A stretch of 33,390 nucleotides of DNA from NCBI GenBank assembly GCA_964636325.1, contig CAZWRV010000069.1, forward strand, positions 1 through 33,390, written 5' to 3'. Both the position numbers and the translations under genes were made by a program. Source of the stretch: CAZWRV01 sp964636325. Lineage in GTDB: Bacteria > Verrucomicrobiota > Lentisphaeria > Victivallales > GWF2-50-93. This document shows, one piece after another, positions 7,745 to 16,304 of the stretch (positions within the stretch are counted from its first letter, which is position 1; the number at the start of each line of letters is the position of its first letter). The notes beneath the pieces were generated by a model that ran no database searches, was not told the DNA's origin, and was given only the letters and a program-made list of their open reading frames with translations.

Positions 7745-8842
7745 ATGCCCAGGCACGAGATAAAAGTCGAACTGAAGGAGCGCAGCTACCCGATCATGGT
7801 GGAGCCGGGCATCCTCTCATCGCGTCCGCCCGAGCTGGAGAAGCTTGTGTCGGGCAGGAAATGCCTTGTGATAACGGACTCTAATGTGGAAAAAATCTAT
7901 TCCCCGTTGGCGCTGGATCTGCTTTCGAAATGCGGGGCGGCCCCGTCGGCCTTCGCCTTCCCGGCCGGCGAAGCATCGAAGAACATCGGCACGCTAGAGA
8001 AGGTATGGCGCGAGGCGGTCCGCCGAGGCCTCGACCGCGGCTCGTGCATGATAGCCCTGGGCGGCGGCGTCCCCGGCGACATCGCAGGCTTCGCCGCGGC
8101 CACCTACATGCGCGGCATACCTTACGCGCAGATCCCTACGACGCTGCTGGCGATGGTGGATTCGAGCGTCGGCGGAAAGACCGCCATAGACCTTCCGGAA
8201 GGCAAGAACCTCGCGGGCGCATTCTGGCAGCCGAAGCTTGTGCTCATAGATCCCGACACTCTCAAGACCCTGCCCGACCGCGAAATCCGCTGCGGCATGG
8301 CGGAGGTCGTAAAATACGGAGTCATCATGGACCGCAAGTTCTTCTCCCAGCTCGAGGCCGACGCCGAAGAAATCTCCAGGCGCGACATCGCCGCCCTGTC
8401 GAAAATCGCCGCGCACTGCTGCAGGCTGAAGGCCCGCGTCGTCGCCGGCGACGAGAGGGAGGAAGGAGGCCTCCGCGCCATCCTCAACTTCGGCCACAGC
8501 TTCGGCCATGCCGTCGAAAGCTGCACCGGCTACGGCGAATACGCCCACGGGGAGGCCGTCGCCATAGGGATGATGATGGCCGCGAAGTTCGCGGAAGCCG
8601 AGCTGGGCTTCCCCCATAAGGACGTGGAGCGCATCAACTGGCTCCTCGTGAAAATGGGCCTCTCCACAAAGCTCACCGGCTACGATCCGGAGGTCATCTA
8701 CGCTTGCATGACCCGCGACAAGAAGGCGTCCGGCGGAAAAGTCAGGATAGTCGCTCCGGACAGCTCCGGCATCGGGGCAGTCCGCATCGTCGAGGCCGAG
8801 CGGGAAAAGATATTGCCCGCCATCAGGAGCCGATGTGACTGA
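7745..8842 (+). CDS. aroB: 3-dehydroquinate synthase
   Basis: This enzyme makes 3-dehydroquinate from DAHP in the shikimate pathway, using NAD and a divalent metal. Seen in the 365 residues are the NAD-binding GGGVPGD (106-112), PTTLLAMVDSSVGGKT (131-146), CGMAEVVKYG (183-192) and NFGHSFGHAVE (248-258). Expected metal ligands Glu187, His251 and His268 are all present. The start at 7745 is preferred over the in-frame ATG at 7736 because AAGG lies about 9 bases before it, while the upstream ATG overlaps that site. The end overlaps the dprA start by 8 bases, so the two genes are probably translationally coupled. Confidence 0.95.
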   Translation: MPRHEIKVELKERSYPIMVEPGILSSRPPELEKLVSGRKCLVITDSNVEKIYSPLALDLLSKCGAAPSAFAFPAGEASKNIGTLEKVWREAVRRGLDRGSCMIALGGGVPGDIAGFAAATYMRGIPYAQIPTTLLAMVDSSVGGKTAIDLPEGKNLAGAFWQPKLVLIDPDTLKTLPDREIRCGMAEVVKYGVIMDRKFFSQLEADAEEISRRDIAALSKIAAHCCRLKARVVAGDEREEGGLRAILNFGHSFGHAVESCTGYGEYAHGEAVAIGMMMAAKFAEAELGFPHKDVERINWLLVKMGLSTKLTGYDPEVIYACMTRDKKASGGKVRIVAPDSSGIGAVRIVEAEREKILPAIRSRCD

Positions 8843-9983
8843 CAGGGACGCATACATAATCCTGAACCTCATGCCAGGCGTCGGGCCCGCACGGCTCGCC
8901 GCCCTCTGCGGCCGCTTCGGCTCCCCGGCAAAAATCCTCGAAGCGTCCGGGAAGGAAATCCGCGCCGTCCGTGACATACCCGAGGCCCTGGCCGATGAAA
9001 TCCCGAAATGGAAGGAAAAAAGCGGATTCGAGAAGGAGATTGCCCTGGCGGAACGCGCCGGCGTCAGGATAATCACCCGGCTGGACGACGACTACCCGAA
9101 GCTCCTCAACCAGATACCCGACGCACCGCTCTGCCTCTACGTCCGCGGCGCTTTCGAGCCGGCCAGCCTCCTGCAGATAGGCATAGTAGGCTCCAGGCGC
9201 GTCTCCAACTACGGCAGGGAGATGGCGGAACACCTCGCCCGCTCCGCCGCCTACGCCGGCTGGACCGTCATATCGGGCCTCGCCTTCGGGACAGACGCCA
9301 TAGCCCACCAGGCGACCCTCGACGCGGGAGGCAAGACCGTCGCCGTCCTCGGCGGCGGCCTGGCCCGGATATTCCCCCAGGAGCATGTCCCCCTCGCCAG
9401 GGACATAGTGGAGGGCGGCGGCGCAGTAGTCAGCGAATTCCCCATGGAGTTCGCCCCGAACCGGCGCTCCTTTCCGATGCGCAACAGGGTCATATCAGGA
9501 ATGTCGTCCGGTCTCCTCGTCATCGAGGCCGGAATCACCAGCGGCTCGCTCATAACCGCGAACTTCGCGCTTGAGCAGGGCCGCCAGGTCTTCGCGGTCC
9601 CCGGACAGGCCACGAACCCCCAGGCCCGCGGCTGCAACAACCTCATACGCCAGGGCGCGAAGCTCACCGAAAACTTCGACGACGTCATCGCCGAGTTCGA
9701 GTTCCTCCCAGGTTTCGGCAAAACCACCGCGAAGAATCCCGTCCGCAAGCAGGAGGAAAAGGAGGACGGCGAGGAACCCGCCGCCCCGAAGCTCGGCCCC
9801 GAGGAAACGCAGATACTCGCGCTTCTGGAAAAGGGCGAAGCTTCCGCGGACAGCATCGCCGCGGCCACCGGCCTCGCCCCAGGCAGGCTCCTCTCTACGC
9901 TCATGATGCTCGAAATGAAGAAGGCAATAGTCCAGCTGCCGGGCAGGCGCTTCACCCTCAAAACACCGTTGAACCGAACGTAA
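8835..9983 (+). CDS. dprA: DNA-processing protein DprA
   Basis: DprA binds incoming single-stranded DNA and loads RecA during transformation. The 382-residue protein has an N-terminal helix-hairpin-helix/SAM-like region (NLMPGVGPARL, 11-21). The Rossmann-like core includes GSRRVSNYG (119-127), SGLAFGTDAIAH, FPMRNRVISGMS and TSGSLITANFALEQGR. A charged linker is followed by a C-terminal winged helix (about 315-380). The start is GTG at 8835 with AGGAG five bases before it, inside the end of aroB. Presence of dprA and recR suggests RecA-linked DNA processing, but no competence machinery is in the window. Confidence 0.95.
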   Translation: MTDRDAYIILNLMPGVGPARLAALCGRFGSPAKILEASGKEIRAVRDIPEALADEIPKWKEKSGFEKEIALAERAGVRIITRLDDDYPKLLNQIPDAPLCLYVRGAFEPASLLQIGIVGSRRVSNYGREMAEHLARSAAYAGWTVISGLAFGTDAIAHQATLDAGGKTVAVLGGGLARIFPQEHVPLARDIVEGGGAVVSEFPMEFAPNRRSFPMRNRVISGMSSGLLVIEAGITSGSLITANFALEQGRQVFAVPGQATNPQARGCNNLIRQGAKLTENFDDVIAEFEFLPGFGKTTAKNPVRKQEEKEDGEEPAAPKLGPEETQILALLEKGEASADSIAAATGLAPGRLLSTLMMLEMKKAIVQLPGRRFTLKTPLNRT

Positions 9984-10086
9984 CCCCCCCCGACGATTAT
10001 TGGAAATCTGAATTATTACGATATTTTTTTCACCGGCGGGATTTATAAATTTTTCTGGCATCCATTATGCTAATCACAGCTCGGAG
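9984..10086. other. AT-rich leader region before the kinase gene
   Basis: The stretch contains one GGAAATCTGAA (10002-10012), the same word as the terminal repeat of the 89-bp elements, but no matching left end nearby. A TATAAAT word occurs at about 10044-10050. No reliable promoter could be defined. Confidence 0.3.
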
Positions 10087-11175
10087 TTGAAATTTGCCAG
10101 GGAAACACGGGTGCGGACAATGTTCATGCAGCTGTTCAACAAGGAGGAAACAAGGCCGGTGGCCGAGATCAAGGAGTCGGTGCACAACGAGCCGACCCAG
10201 AAGATCTCAAAGAAGCCGTCCCTGGACGACCTGTCCGGCGGTTTCCTGCGCTGCGGCCATTGCGGCACCGCGCTCCTGCTGGCGGAAAGCGTCCCGCTGA
10301 CGCTCTGCCGCTGCCCCCTCTGCGGCACGCCCAACTTCACGCCCTACCTCATCAAGGACTACTGGCTCTACGAGCCGCTGGGCGGCGGCGGCATGGGCAG
10401 CGTATACCACGCCTTCCACAGGCTGAACCCCAAGGTCGAACTGGCGGTCAAGATCCTCCCCCGGAACAAGAAGGGCAACCCGACATTGATCGCCGCACTC
10501 CTCAACGAGGCGGGCACCGGCAGGCAGTTCGGCGACCATCCGCATCTCACCAAGGTCTACGAATACGGGCAGTCCGGCGACGAATATTTCGCCGTCTACG
10601 AGTTCGTCGACGGAATCCGCCTGGACCAGATAATCGACTCCCCCGTCCGCCCACCGAACAAGCAGATAGCCCTCTGGGCGCTGCAGATACTCTCGGCCGA
10701 ACAGCACATCTACGACAAGGGCTTCCTCTTCAGGGATCTCAAGCCGCAGAACATCATGATCGACAACAACGGCAACGCCAAGCTAATCGACTACGGCCTG
10801 GCCATGCGAATCGAAAAGGCCGCCGGCGGAGACCCGTCCACAGACGAAATACAGGGGTCCCCATACTACATGCCGCCGGAAAGGATAATCGGTTCCGGAG
10901 AAGGCCAGTTCAGCGAGATATACAGCCTCGGCATGGTCATCTACCACGTCCTGGCAAAACAGCCGTTCTACTCGTCCGACGACATCCGCAAGCTCGTGGG
11001 AAAGCATGTCGTCTCGCTGAGAATCAACAACCTGATGACCAAGCTGCCCCGGCAGACCGACGCTGAGCTGGCCAGGATGCTCGGCATAATGATAGACCGG
11101 GATCCGAGACGCAGATACCAGACTTACAAGGAGGCAGGAAAGGAGCTATACACGTTCTATCAGCAGTGCGCCTGA
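10087..11175 (+). CDS. cytoplasmic Ser/Thr protein kinase with N-terminal zinc ribbon
   Basis: This 362-residue protein is a Hanks-type kinase. A zinc ribbon (CxxC at 56-59 and CxxC at 76-79) precedes the kinase domain (about 92-360). The glycine loop GGGGMGSVYHA is at 99-109, the ATP-binding Lys is 122, and the catalytic loop is FRDLKPQN (215-222) with Phe in place of the usual His of HRD. The metal-binding DYG (235-237) replaces DFG, and PPER replaces APE. Catalytic Asp217, Lys219 and Asn222 are kept, so activity is likely. No transmembrane segment is present. The start is uncertain: TTG at 10087 has CGGAG close by, and ATG codons at 10120 and 10126 are alternatives. It is probably a single-gene unit ending at the hairpin at 11216. 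Confidence 0.88.
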   Translation: MKFARETRVRTMFMQLFNKEETRPVAEIKESVHNEPTQKISKKPSLDDLSGGFLRCGHCGTALLLAESVPLTLCRCPLCGTPNFTPYLIKDYWLYEPLGGGGMGSVYHAFHRLNPKVELAVKILPRNKKGNPTLIAALLNEAGTGRQFGDHPHLTKVYEYGQSGDEYFAVYEFVDGIRLDQIIDSPVRPPNKQIALWALQILSAEQHIYDKGFLFRDLKPQNIMIDNNGNAKLIDYGLAMRIEKAAGGDPSTDEIQGSPYYMPPERIIGSGEGQFSEIYSLGMVIYHVLAKQPFYSSDDIRKLVGKHVVSLRINNLMTKLPRQTDAELARMLGIMIDRDPRRRYQTYKEAGKELYTFYQQCA

Positions 11176-11215
11176 CAGGCGTTCAGGCCTGTTCAAATAC
11201 CCCCCCTATTCCCCT

Positions 11216-11244
11216 GCGTCCTCCCCCTGCGGAGGACGCTGCTT
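11216..11244 (+). terminator. rho-independent-like terminator after the kinase gene
   Basis: A perfect 9-bp stem, GCGTCCTCC (11216-11224) and GGAGGACGC (11231-11239), with a 6-base loop is followed by TGCTTTT. It lies between two convergent genes. Confidence 0.55.
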
Positions 11245-11252
11245 TTCGGAAC

Positions 11253-12290
11253 TTACACCTTTTCTATTTTCGCGGACTTTGCGGACTTCCGCATGGCCTC
11301 GATGATCTTGAGGCCGGCGGCGATCCTTTCGGCGGGGATCTGGCCTTTGAGCTTCTTGCCGGAAGCCGCCTTGTGGAACGAATCCCAGTCGTAGAGGCCG
11401 CTCACCGAATTGGCCAGGACGTCGGCGACAATCTTCCTTTTTCCGCCGGAATCCTTGACCAGGCAGAGTTCCGCCTTTCCGTGCTTGAGCGACTTTCTGC
11501 GGGGTCCGCAGTTCCTGTAGACGGTTCCGTTCTCGAAGTTAAGGGTAAGGCTGTTGCGGTAGTGGTCGCCGTCCTTGACGCAGAAGGATGCGAAGATGTT
11601 CGCGACCATGCCGTTCTTGAAAAGGATGCCAAGCTGAGCGTTGTCAGGTGTCGGACGCCCCGTGAAGATCCGTGACGAAATCACTGCGGCCGACTCCGCT
11701 TCCCCGAACATGCGGACCAGATCGTTTATAAGGTAGATTCCGAGCCTGAAGACCGGCGCGACGGGGCACTTGTCCGGATCGTCGTACCAGGAGCCGTCGG
11801 CCTTTTCGCGGTAGGAGCACCAGACGTCCATCCTGGCGGCGACCGGCCTGCCGAGCTTGTACTTCTTGATCCAGCCTTCGATAAGTTTTATGTCCGCGGA
11901 AGGCACCGGCGAAGGCGAGTTGAGATGGACGGCCATGCCTTTCTTCTCAGCATATCTGAGGATTTCGAGCGCGGCGCCGGGGTCGGTCTCGAAAGGCTTG
12001 GTGGTCATGACGTGCTTTCCGGCGTCGACGGCCTTCCTGATCAGCTCCGCCCTGCCGACCGGCCCCGTGAAGAGGCCGACGGCATCAATCCCCTTCTCTC
12101 GGAGCATCGCCTCGTAGTCCGAAAAAATCTTGCAGGAAAGCTTCTCCTCCTTGGCTATCCTCTCGGCCTTCCCGGTGTCGAGATCGCAGAGCGCGGCAAT
12201 TTCAAAAAGCTTCTTCTGCTCCTTCGCAACCTGGTTGACGATGTATCTGCCGAAGTTCAGCCCGACGATTCCGATACTGATTTTTCCCAT
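11253..12290 (-). CDS. Gfo/Idh/MocA-family oxidoreductase
   Basis: This 345-residue protein has the NAD(P)-binding GIVGLNFGRY segment at residues 7-16, followed by a Rossmann fold and the C-terminal alpha/beta domain of the family. These enzymes oxidise or reduce sugars and their derivatives; the substrate here is unknown. The usual EKP motif reads TTKPFE, with Thr in place of Glu, and the Lys is kept. The start at 12290 is chosen because AGGAGG sits 5 bases before it; the open frame extends further upstream without a ribosome binding site. It is the last gene of the minus-strand cluster after the lyase-like and GH95-like genes, so it probably handles a sugar they release (inference). No signal peptide is seen. 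Confidence 0.9.
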   Translation of the reverse strand: MGKISIGIVGLNFGRYIVNQVAKEQKKLFEIAALCDLDTGKAERIAKEEKLSCKIFSDYEAMLREKGIDAVGLFTGPVGRAELIRKAVDAGKHVMTTKPFETDPGAALEILRYAEKKGMAVHLNSPSPVPSADIKLIEGWIKKYKLGRPVAARMDVWCSYREKADGSWYDDPDKCPVAPVFRLGIYLINDLVRMFGEAESAAVISSRIFTGRPTPDNAQLGILFKNGMVANIFASFCVKDGDHYRNSLTLNFENGTVYRNCGPRRKSLKHGKAELCLVKDSGGKRKIVADVLANSVSGLYDWDSFHKAASGKKLKGQIPAERIAAGLKIIEAMRKSAKSAKIEKV

Positions 12291-12371
12291 AAAGCCTCCT
12301 TCATATTTCCGGCGATAATATAGCCGCACTTGACAGTGCCCTCCTGGGTGCATATTGTCTTCTATCTGCGA

Positions 12372-12402
12372 CCGGTGGTCTGCGCTATGCTCCGACCACC
12401 GG
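12372..12402. repeat. palindromic intergenic element (hairpin)
   Basis: CCGGTGGTC (12372-12380) and GACCACCGG (12394-12402) form a perfect 9-bp stem. It lies in the 186-bp gap between the lyase-like gene and the oxidoreductase gene. A second small stem, ACAACC/GGTTGT, lies nearby at about 12413-12429. Neither has a T-run on the minus strand, so termination is not indicated. Confidence 0.55.
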
Positions 12403-12476
12403 CTACTATCTGACAACCCTTCAGGTTGTAAAAAACCTGACTCCTGATGCTTTGCTCTAAATCCAAGCGGATTCGC

Positions 12477-15400
12477 TTATCGCCTGATTAGCATAAGGGT
12501 GTGCTCCCCCTCTGGTACTTCGAACTCCCAGCCGGATTCGATCTTCTTGCCCTCGTGCTTCTTGCCGTCGAGCTGGATCTGCGGGCTGGCTGGGAGCTTC
12601 GCGCCGGCGACCTTCAGCGTCTGAACGCCGCCGTAGGTGCTTATAGCCGCGGCTCCGCCCTGCAGCGTCAGCGATGCGGATCCTGTTGATTCCAAGGAGA
12701 TTCCGGGTGCGGATGCGGATCCTGGGGCGGAAAGGACGAGCGTCGCTCCGGTCGGCGCGGAGCGGACGGCCCCCGCAGTTCCGCTGAATCGGACGTCGCC
12801 TTCGGTGAATTCCACCTTGGAGGGGGCCAGAAATGCGAAGTTCGCAGTATCCGGCTGCGGGCCGGCGATCTTGACGCCGTTGCCGCCGGCGATGGCCGCG
12901 AAGGCCGGAGGAGTCTCGCCGGCCTTGCGCGGACAGAGCGCCACCAACACGGGCTTGCCTTCGTTCTGCGGAATCCGCACGCAGAGCTGCTTCTCGCCGC
13001 CCCAGTTCTTGTGCTCCCACTGCCATTGGGCGAACTGAGGGGAGGCAGGCTGTGCGCAGTAAAGGTCGAGGTCCACGCCGAACTGGCCCGTCGCGACGGC
13101 CCTGGCGCCGTCGAACTTGAGATCGGTGGCCATGACCCAGTAGCTGATCATCGGGGGCGGACAAGGCGCGCTGAAATCGTCGCGGACGAGAATGAAGAGC
13201 GGGTCTATTTCGTTCTGCGGCTTCGCGAAGAGCACGCGCCGCTCCCATGCGAATGGTGCAATTTTCTCGAGGATGCGCTTCTGGTTCGGATCCGGCGCGC
13301 TCGCCGCGGAGGTCGTTTCAAAATACGGCAATGTCTGCAGGGTCTTCACATCGGTCTTTCCGAGGAGGAAGTCGGCGCCGGCCGTCGACGAGAACGCGGT
13401 TATTTCGCCGAATGCGTCGGTGGGGGCCTGCCCTTCTCCGAAGGCTTCGGCCTTGCATGTCCAGGGTTCGACTGTGTGTTCAAAGAACGTCAGGCCTTTG
13501 TAGAAACAGCCGTCCTTCTGGTTGCCGGGACACGGCTTCGGCGTCCCTTCCTGGACGTCCCATGAGACGCGGTTGTGATAGACCGGCTGTCCGTTCTCCG
13601 GGGAATACATCGAGCCGAAGTCCATCATGAGCGGGACACCCTTGGCGAAGAGGGTAAAGGCGCCCATGTCGCTTTGGAAATGGTCGAACGCGAACTTGGA
13701 ATATCGGATGGCGAACCAGTCCTCGGCGGGCCGGCCGTCGCGGAGTATCGCGCCGTATTGCGGATACCAGCGGCTTTTGAGCTCCGGCGGGACAGGCTGC
13801 GAAGTGCTGTTTGAAATCAGCGCGTATGCGACGAACGCGCCGGATGATGTCGCGCCCATCTCGGAGCTCATGTAGCGGAGGGCGCCGGCGAGCTTTTCGT
13901 CCTGTCCCTGCATTCCGAGGGCGAGCATGTCGAGGATTCCGGTTGTTTCGGTGCGGGAAGTGTGGCCGAGGGGCCAGATGTTGCGGCGGTTTTTCACGCC
14001 CGGATCGAGCTTGGCCCCGAAGGGCAGGCCATACTGCCCCCCGATCAGCGGCGAGCGCGGATCTGGAGGCGTCAGTATGTCGATCATGAACTGGCAGAAC
14101 TTCGGCCAGCGCGGATCCTCCTTGAAGCAGTTGTAGTTGCCGCCGTATTTGAGGGCGAGCGCCATGTAGAGCACGGGGTCGGTGCTGGCGCCGAGGTAGT
14201 GCGGGCATGAGAGGCCGGAGCCGTCCTCGCCCATCAGGCCGATCATGTTGCCGTCGAGGTAGCCGCGGCATCTTTTCAGCCAGCGCTGCTGGTCGGGATG
14301 GCCGGCCATCGCGGCGGCGCAGAGCACGCGGGCGCCTGCGGCGAGGGTCCCCATGTTGGCGGAGCCCCAGCCGTTTGCCGTCTCCTTCGGGGGCCAGTAG
14401 TCGTCGTCCCAGGCGCGGTGCGCGACGAAGGCGCCGTAAGCCTTAATCTTGGCTCGGACTGCCGGATCGATGCCTGGCGTGGCCATGGCGGCCTCCCAGA
14501 GCGGCATGGCCTGCATCATGTGAAGGCTCGCGTGGAACCAGTTTATGCTGCCGTGCCCGTCTGCCCACAATGCGCCTTTGACTGCGCCTTCCAGCCTCTC
14601 AAGGGCCTGCTTCGCCATGGCGTCGGGAGTTCCACCGGTCTTGTATATCGCAGGAATCAGCTGCGACTTGGCCATCTCGCCGGTGGCGGCGGCGACCCGC
14701 TTCTTCATCTCGTCCATGTCGCCTGCGTTGCAGAAGAGGCGCGGCCAGGCGTTCGCGGGCTCGGGCCAGTCGAATGTCCAGTCCTTCACCTTTTCGAGCG
14801 GATACCAGGAGTGGCTGAGAACCCTTCTAAACGCGTTCGATACCTGCTTGTCGCCCTTGGGGCGCAGGTCGGACTGCGGTTCGAGCATGAGCAGCCATTC
14901 GCGCGAGCCGAGGCATATCGGGGCGAAGACGCGCAAGTCCTTCTCCTTCAAAGTCCAGATGCGCATGTCGTTGAGCCCGGTCAGTATTTTGATCCACGGC
15001 TCGGGCGGCGGATTCATGTGCGGGTTTACGTTGCGGCTCGGACGACCCATGAGCAGCGAGACCGCCGGTGCAGCCGGCTTCGCGTCGTTGAAAAAGGTGA
15101 AGCTGTAGGAGCGGTCGCTGAAGGAGTTGAGCCACCAGCCGGTGAGGCGGTTGAAGCGCTCGTCGTCCTCGTATGTCAGCGGCGCATAGAGTTCGCCCGA
15201 CTCCTGCATGACCGTCGGCTTGCCGTCGGCGTCCACGCCTTTGCGCGGATGCGTCGGGCGCCCGGCCGTCCACCGGCACTGGTTGGGTTCGAGCCCAGAA
15301 TAGAACGAGAACACCGCGTTGGCGGGCTGTTCGTTCCTCCCCTGCCCCGGCAGCATGTGCTCGCTGTCGGCAAGATTCCACCACTCCCACGAGGAGGCGT

Positions 15401-16103
15401 CGGCGTCGTTGCTGTATTTCAGGAGGACATACCTGTCGCCGGGATTGACGTCCATATGTTCGCTGATTACTGCAGCGTTCTGTCCGGCGACTACACGGAC
15501 GTTGAAGGTGTAGTGCCGGTCGCCTTCGAACGTATAGTCCACCGTGGCTTCGGCGAAGAGCGGGCCGTTCGGTCCTACCGTTGTCTTGAACGACTTCACC
15601 TTCACGGGAGTTTCCAGCCAGCTCTTCCCGATCCAGGCGCCGGCTCCGCCGAGGCGCACACCCAGCAGCGGCCCCGGCACATTCGCGGGATCCGCGGGCG
15701 GATCATATTTCTTTTCGCCTGCCGGCAGCTTAAACGAGACGGTTCCCGAATCCAGGATCAAGGCGTCCGCCTCAGCGCGGATTGCGGCAGGCTTTGGCGG
15801 TAGTACTGGACTGTCCGCCGGCTCGATTGTTATTTTCTTCTCCGCGTTCGCCGGCAGCGTCAGCAGCAGGTATACGCGCCCATCGGATATCTGCGTCGGA
15901 ACCGCGGTTCCGGCCTCGTCCTTTGCCTGCACGGCCTTCGCGCCGGCAAGCCCCTTGTCCAGCGGGTAGCTTATCAGCTCGTCGCTCCAGGTGTGGTTTA
16001 GGTAGTCCCTCAGCTTGACTTCCTGCGCCGGACCGGCGAATCCGATGTTCGATGTCAGCATTGCGGCCATTGCGATCACTCCTGCTGCCGATTTTTTGTC
16101 CAT
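12477..16103 (-). CDS. large secreted heparinase II/III-like polysaccharide lyase candidate
   Basis: This 1208-residue protein begins with a signal peptide (residues 1 to about 23, ending near GFAGPA). An N-terminal beta-rich domain (about 25-400) is followed by an all-helical, toroid-like region (about 440-770, Trp-rich, e.g. NWFHASLHMMQAMPLWEAA). Then comes a segment HFQSDMGAFTLFAKGVPLM (about 808-826) resembling the start of the heparinase II/III C-terminal beta-sheet domain, where the conserved His and Asp lie. The C-terminus (about 1000-1208) is beta-rich and unassigned. The likely reaction is eliminative cleavage of uronic-acid-containing glycans outside the cytoplasm, but this rests on fold-level similarity. 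The start at 16103 has AGGGG 8 bases upstream; the GTG at 16133 has no proper site. It lies 201 bp after the GH95-like gene. Confidence 0.75.
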   Translation of the reverse strand: MDKKSAAGVIAMAAMLTSNIGFAGPAQEVKLRDYLNHTWSDELISYPLDKGLAGAKAVQAKDEAGTAVPTQISDGRVYLLLTLPANAEKKITIEPADSPVLPPKPAAIRAEADALILDSGTVSFKLPAGEKKYDPPADPANVPGPLLGVRLGGAGAWIGKSWLETPVKVKSFKTTVGPNGPLFAEATVDYTFEGDRHYTFNVRVVAGQNAAVISEHMDVNPGDRYVLLKYSNDADASSWEWWNLADSEHMLPGQGRNEQPANAVFSFYSGLEPNQCRWTAGRPTHPRKGVDADGKPTVMQESGELYAPLTYEDDERFNRLTGWWLNSFSDRSYSFTFFNDAKPAAPAVSLLMGRPSRNVNPHMNPPPEPWIKILTGLNDMRIWTLKEKDLRVFAPICLGSREWLLMLEPQSDLRPKGDKQVSNAFRRVLSHSWYPLEKVKDWTFDWPEPANAWPRLFCNAGDMDEMKKRVAAATGEMAKSQLIPAIYKTGGTPDAMAKQALERLEGAVKGALWADGHGSINWFHASLHMMQAMPLWEAAMATPGIDPAVRAKIKAYGAFVAHRAWDDDYWPPKETANGWGSANMGTLAAGARVLCAAAMAGHPDQQRWLKRCRGYLDGNMIGLMGEDGSGLSCPHYLGASTDPVLYMALALKYGGNYNCFKEDPRWPKFCQFMIDILTPPDPRSPLIGGQYGLPFGAKLDPGVKNRRNIWPLGHTSRTETTGILDMLALGMQGQDEKLAGALRYMSSEMGATSSGAFVAYALISNSTSQPVPPELKSRWYPQYGAILRDGRPAEDWFAIRYSKFAFDHFQSDMGAFTLFAKGVPLMMDFGSMYSPENGQPVYHNRVSWDVQEGTPKPCPGNQKDGCFYKGLTFFEHTVEPWTCKAEAFGEGQAPTDAFGEITAFSSTAGADFLLGKTDVKTLQTLPYFETTSAASAPDPNQKRILEKIAPFAWERRVLFAKPQNEIDPLFILVRDDFSAPCPPPMISYWVMATDLKFDGARAVATGQFGVDLDLYCAQPASPQFAQWQWEHKNWGGEKQLCVRIPQNEGKPVLVALCPRKAGETPPAFAAIAGGNGVKIAGPQPDTANFAFLAPSKVEFTEGDVRFSGTAGAVRSAPTGATLVLSAPGSASAPGISLESTGSASLTLQGGAAAISTYGGVQTLKVAGAKLPASPQIQLDGKKHEGKKIESGWEFEVPEGEHTLMLIRR

Positions 16104-16169
16104 CTTATTGCCCCTATGTGTTGATTTGTTCACCCCTTACGGCGCGACTATGGAAAACGCTTTTCCCGA

Positions 16170-16261
16170 AAAAGTAGTTTGCGCGCGCCGAGCGCAACAA
16201 ACAGAACACGGCATTCCTCGTATGCGGAGTTTGCCATTTGCGCACGGCGTGCGCAAGCTAC
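16170..16261 (-). repeat. multi-hairpin dispersed element, copy 2
   Basis: This is the inverted copy of 4466-4575. Its perfect hairpin TTGCGCACG/CGTGCGCAA (16239-16257) and the stem TTGCGC/GCGCAA near 16179-16196 flank the identical 26-base core (16210-16235). It lies in the gap between the GH95-like and lyase-like genes. Confidence 0.75.
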
Positions 16262-16304
16262 AAGGCATGATTCATATTTGGGATTCCTGAATAAGAAATT
16301 TCCT

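Noticed and set aside
7994..9076. Long minus-strand frame across aroB and dprA
   Set aside because: aroB and dprA are unambiguous with catalytic motifs and coupled starts; the antisense frame has no family resemblance.
12413..12435. ACAACC/GGTTGT stem followed by AAAAAA, considered as a terminator
   Set aside because: On the minus strand, where transcription runs, the T-run comes before the stem, which is the wrong order.
14298..15803. A 501-codon open frame on the plus strand opposite the lyase-like gene
   Set aside because: It is antisense to a clear secreted protein with signal peptide and domain pattern; high GC produces long shadow frames, and its translation is Arg/Gly/Val-rich without recognisable motifs.
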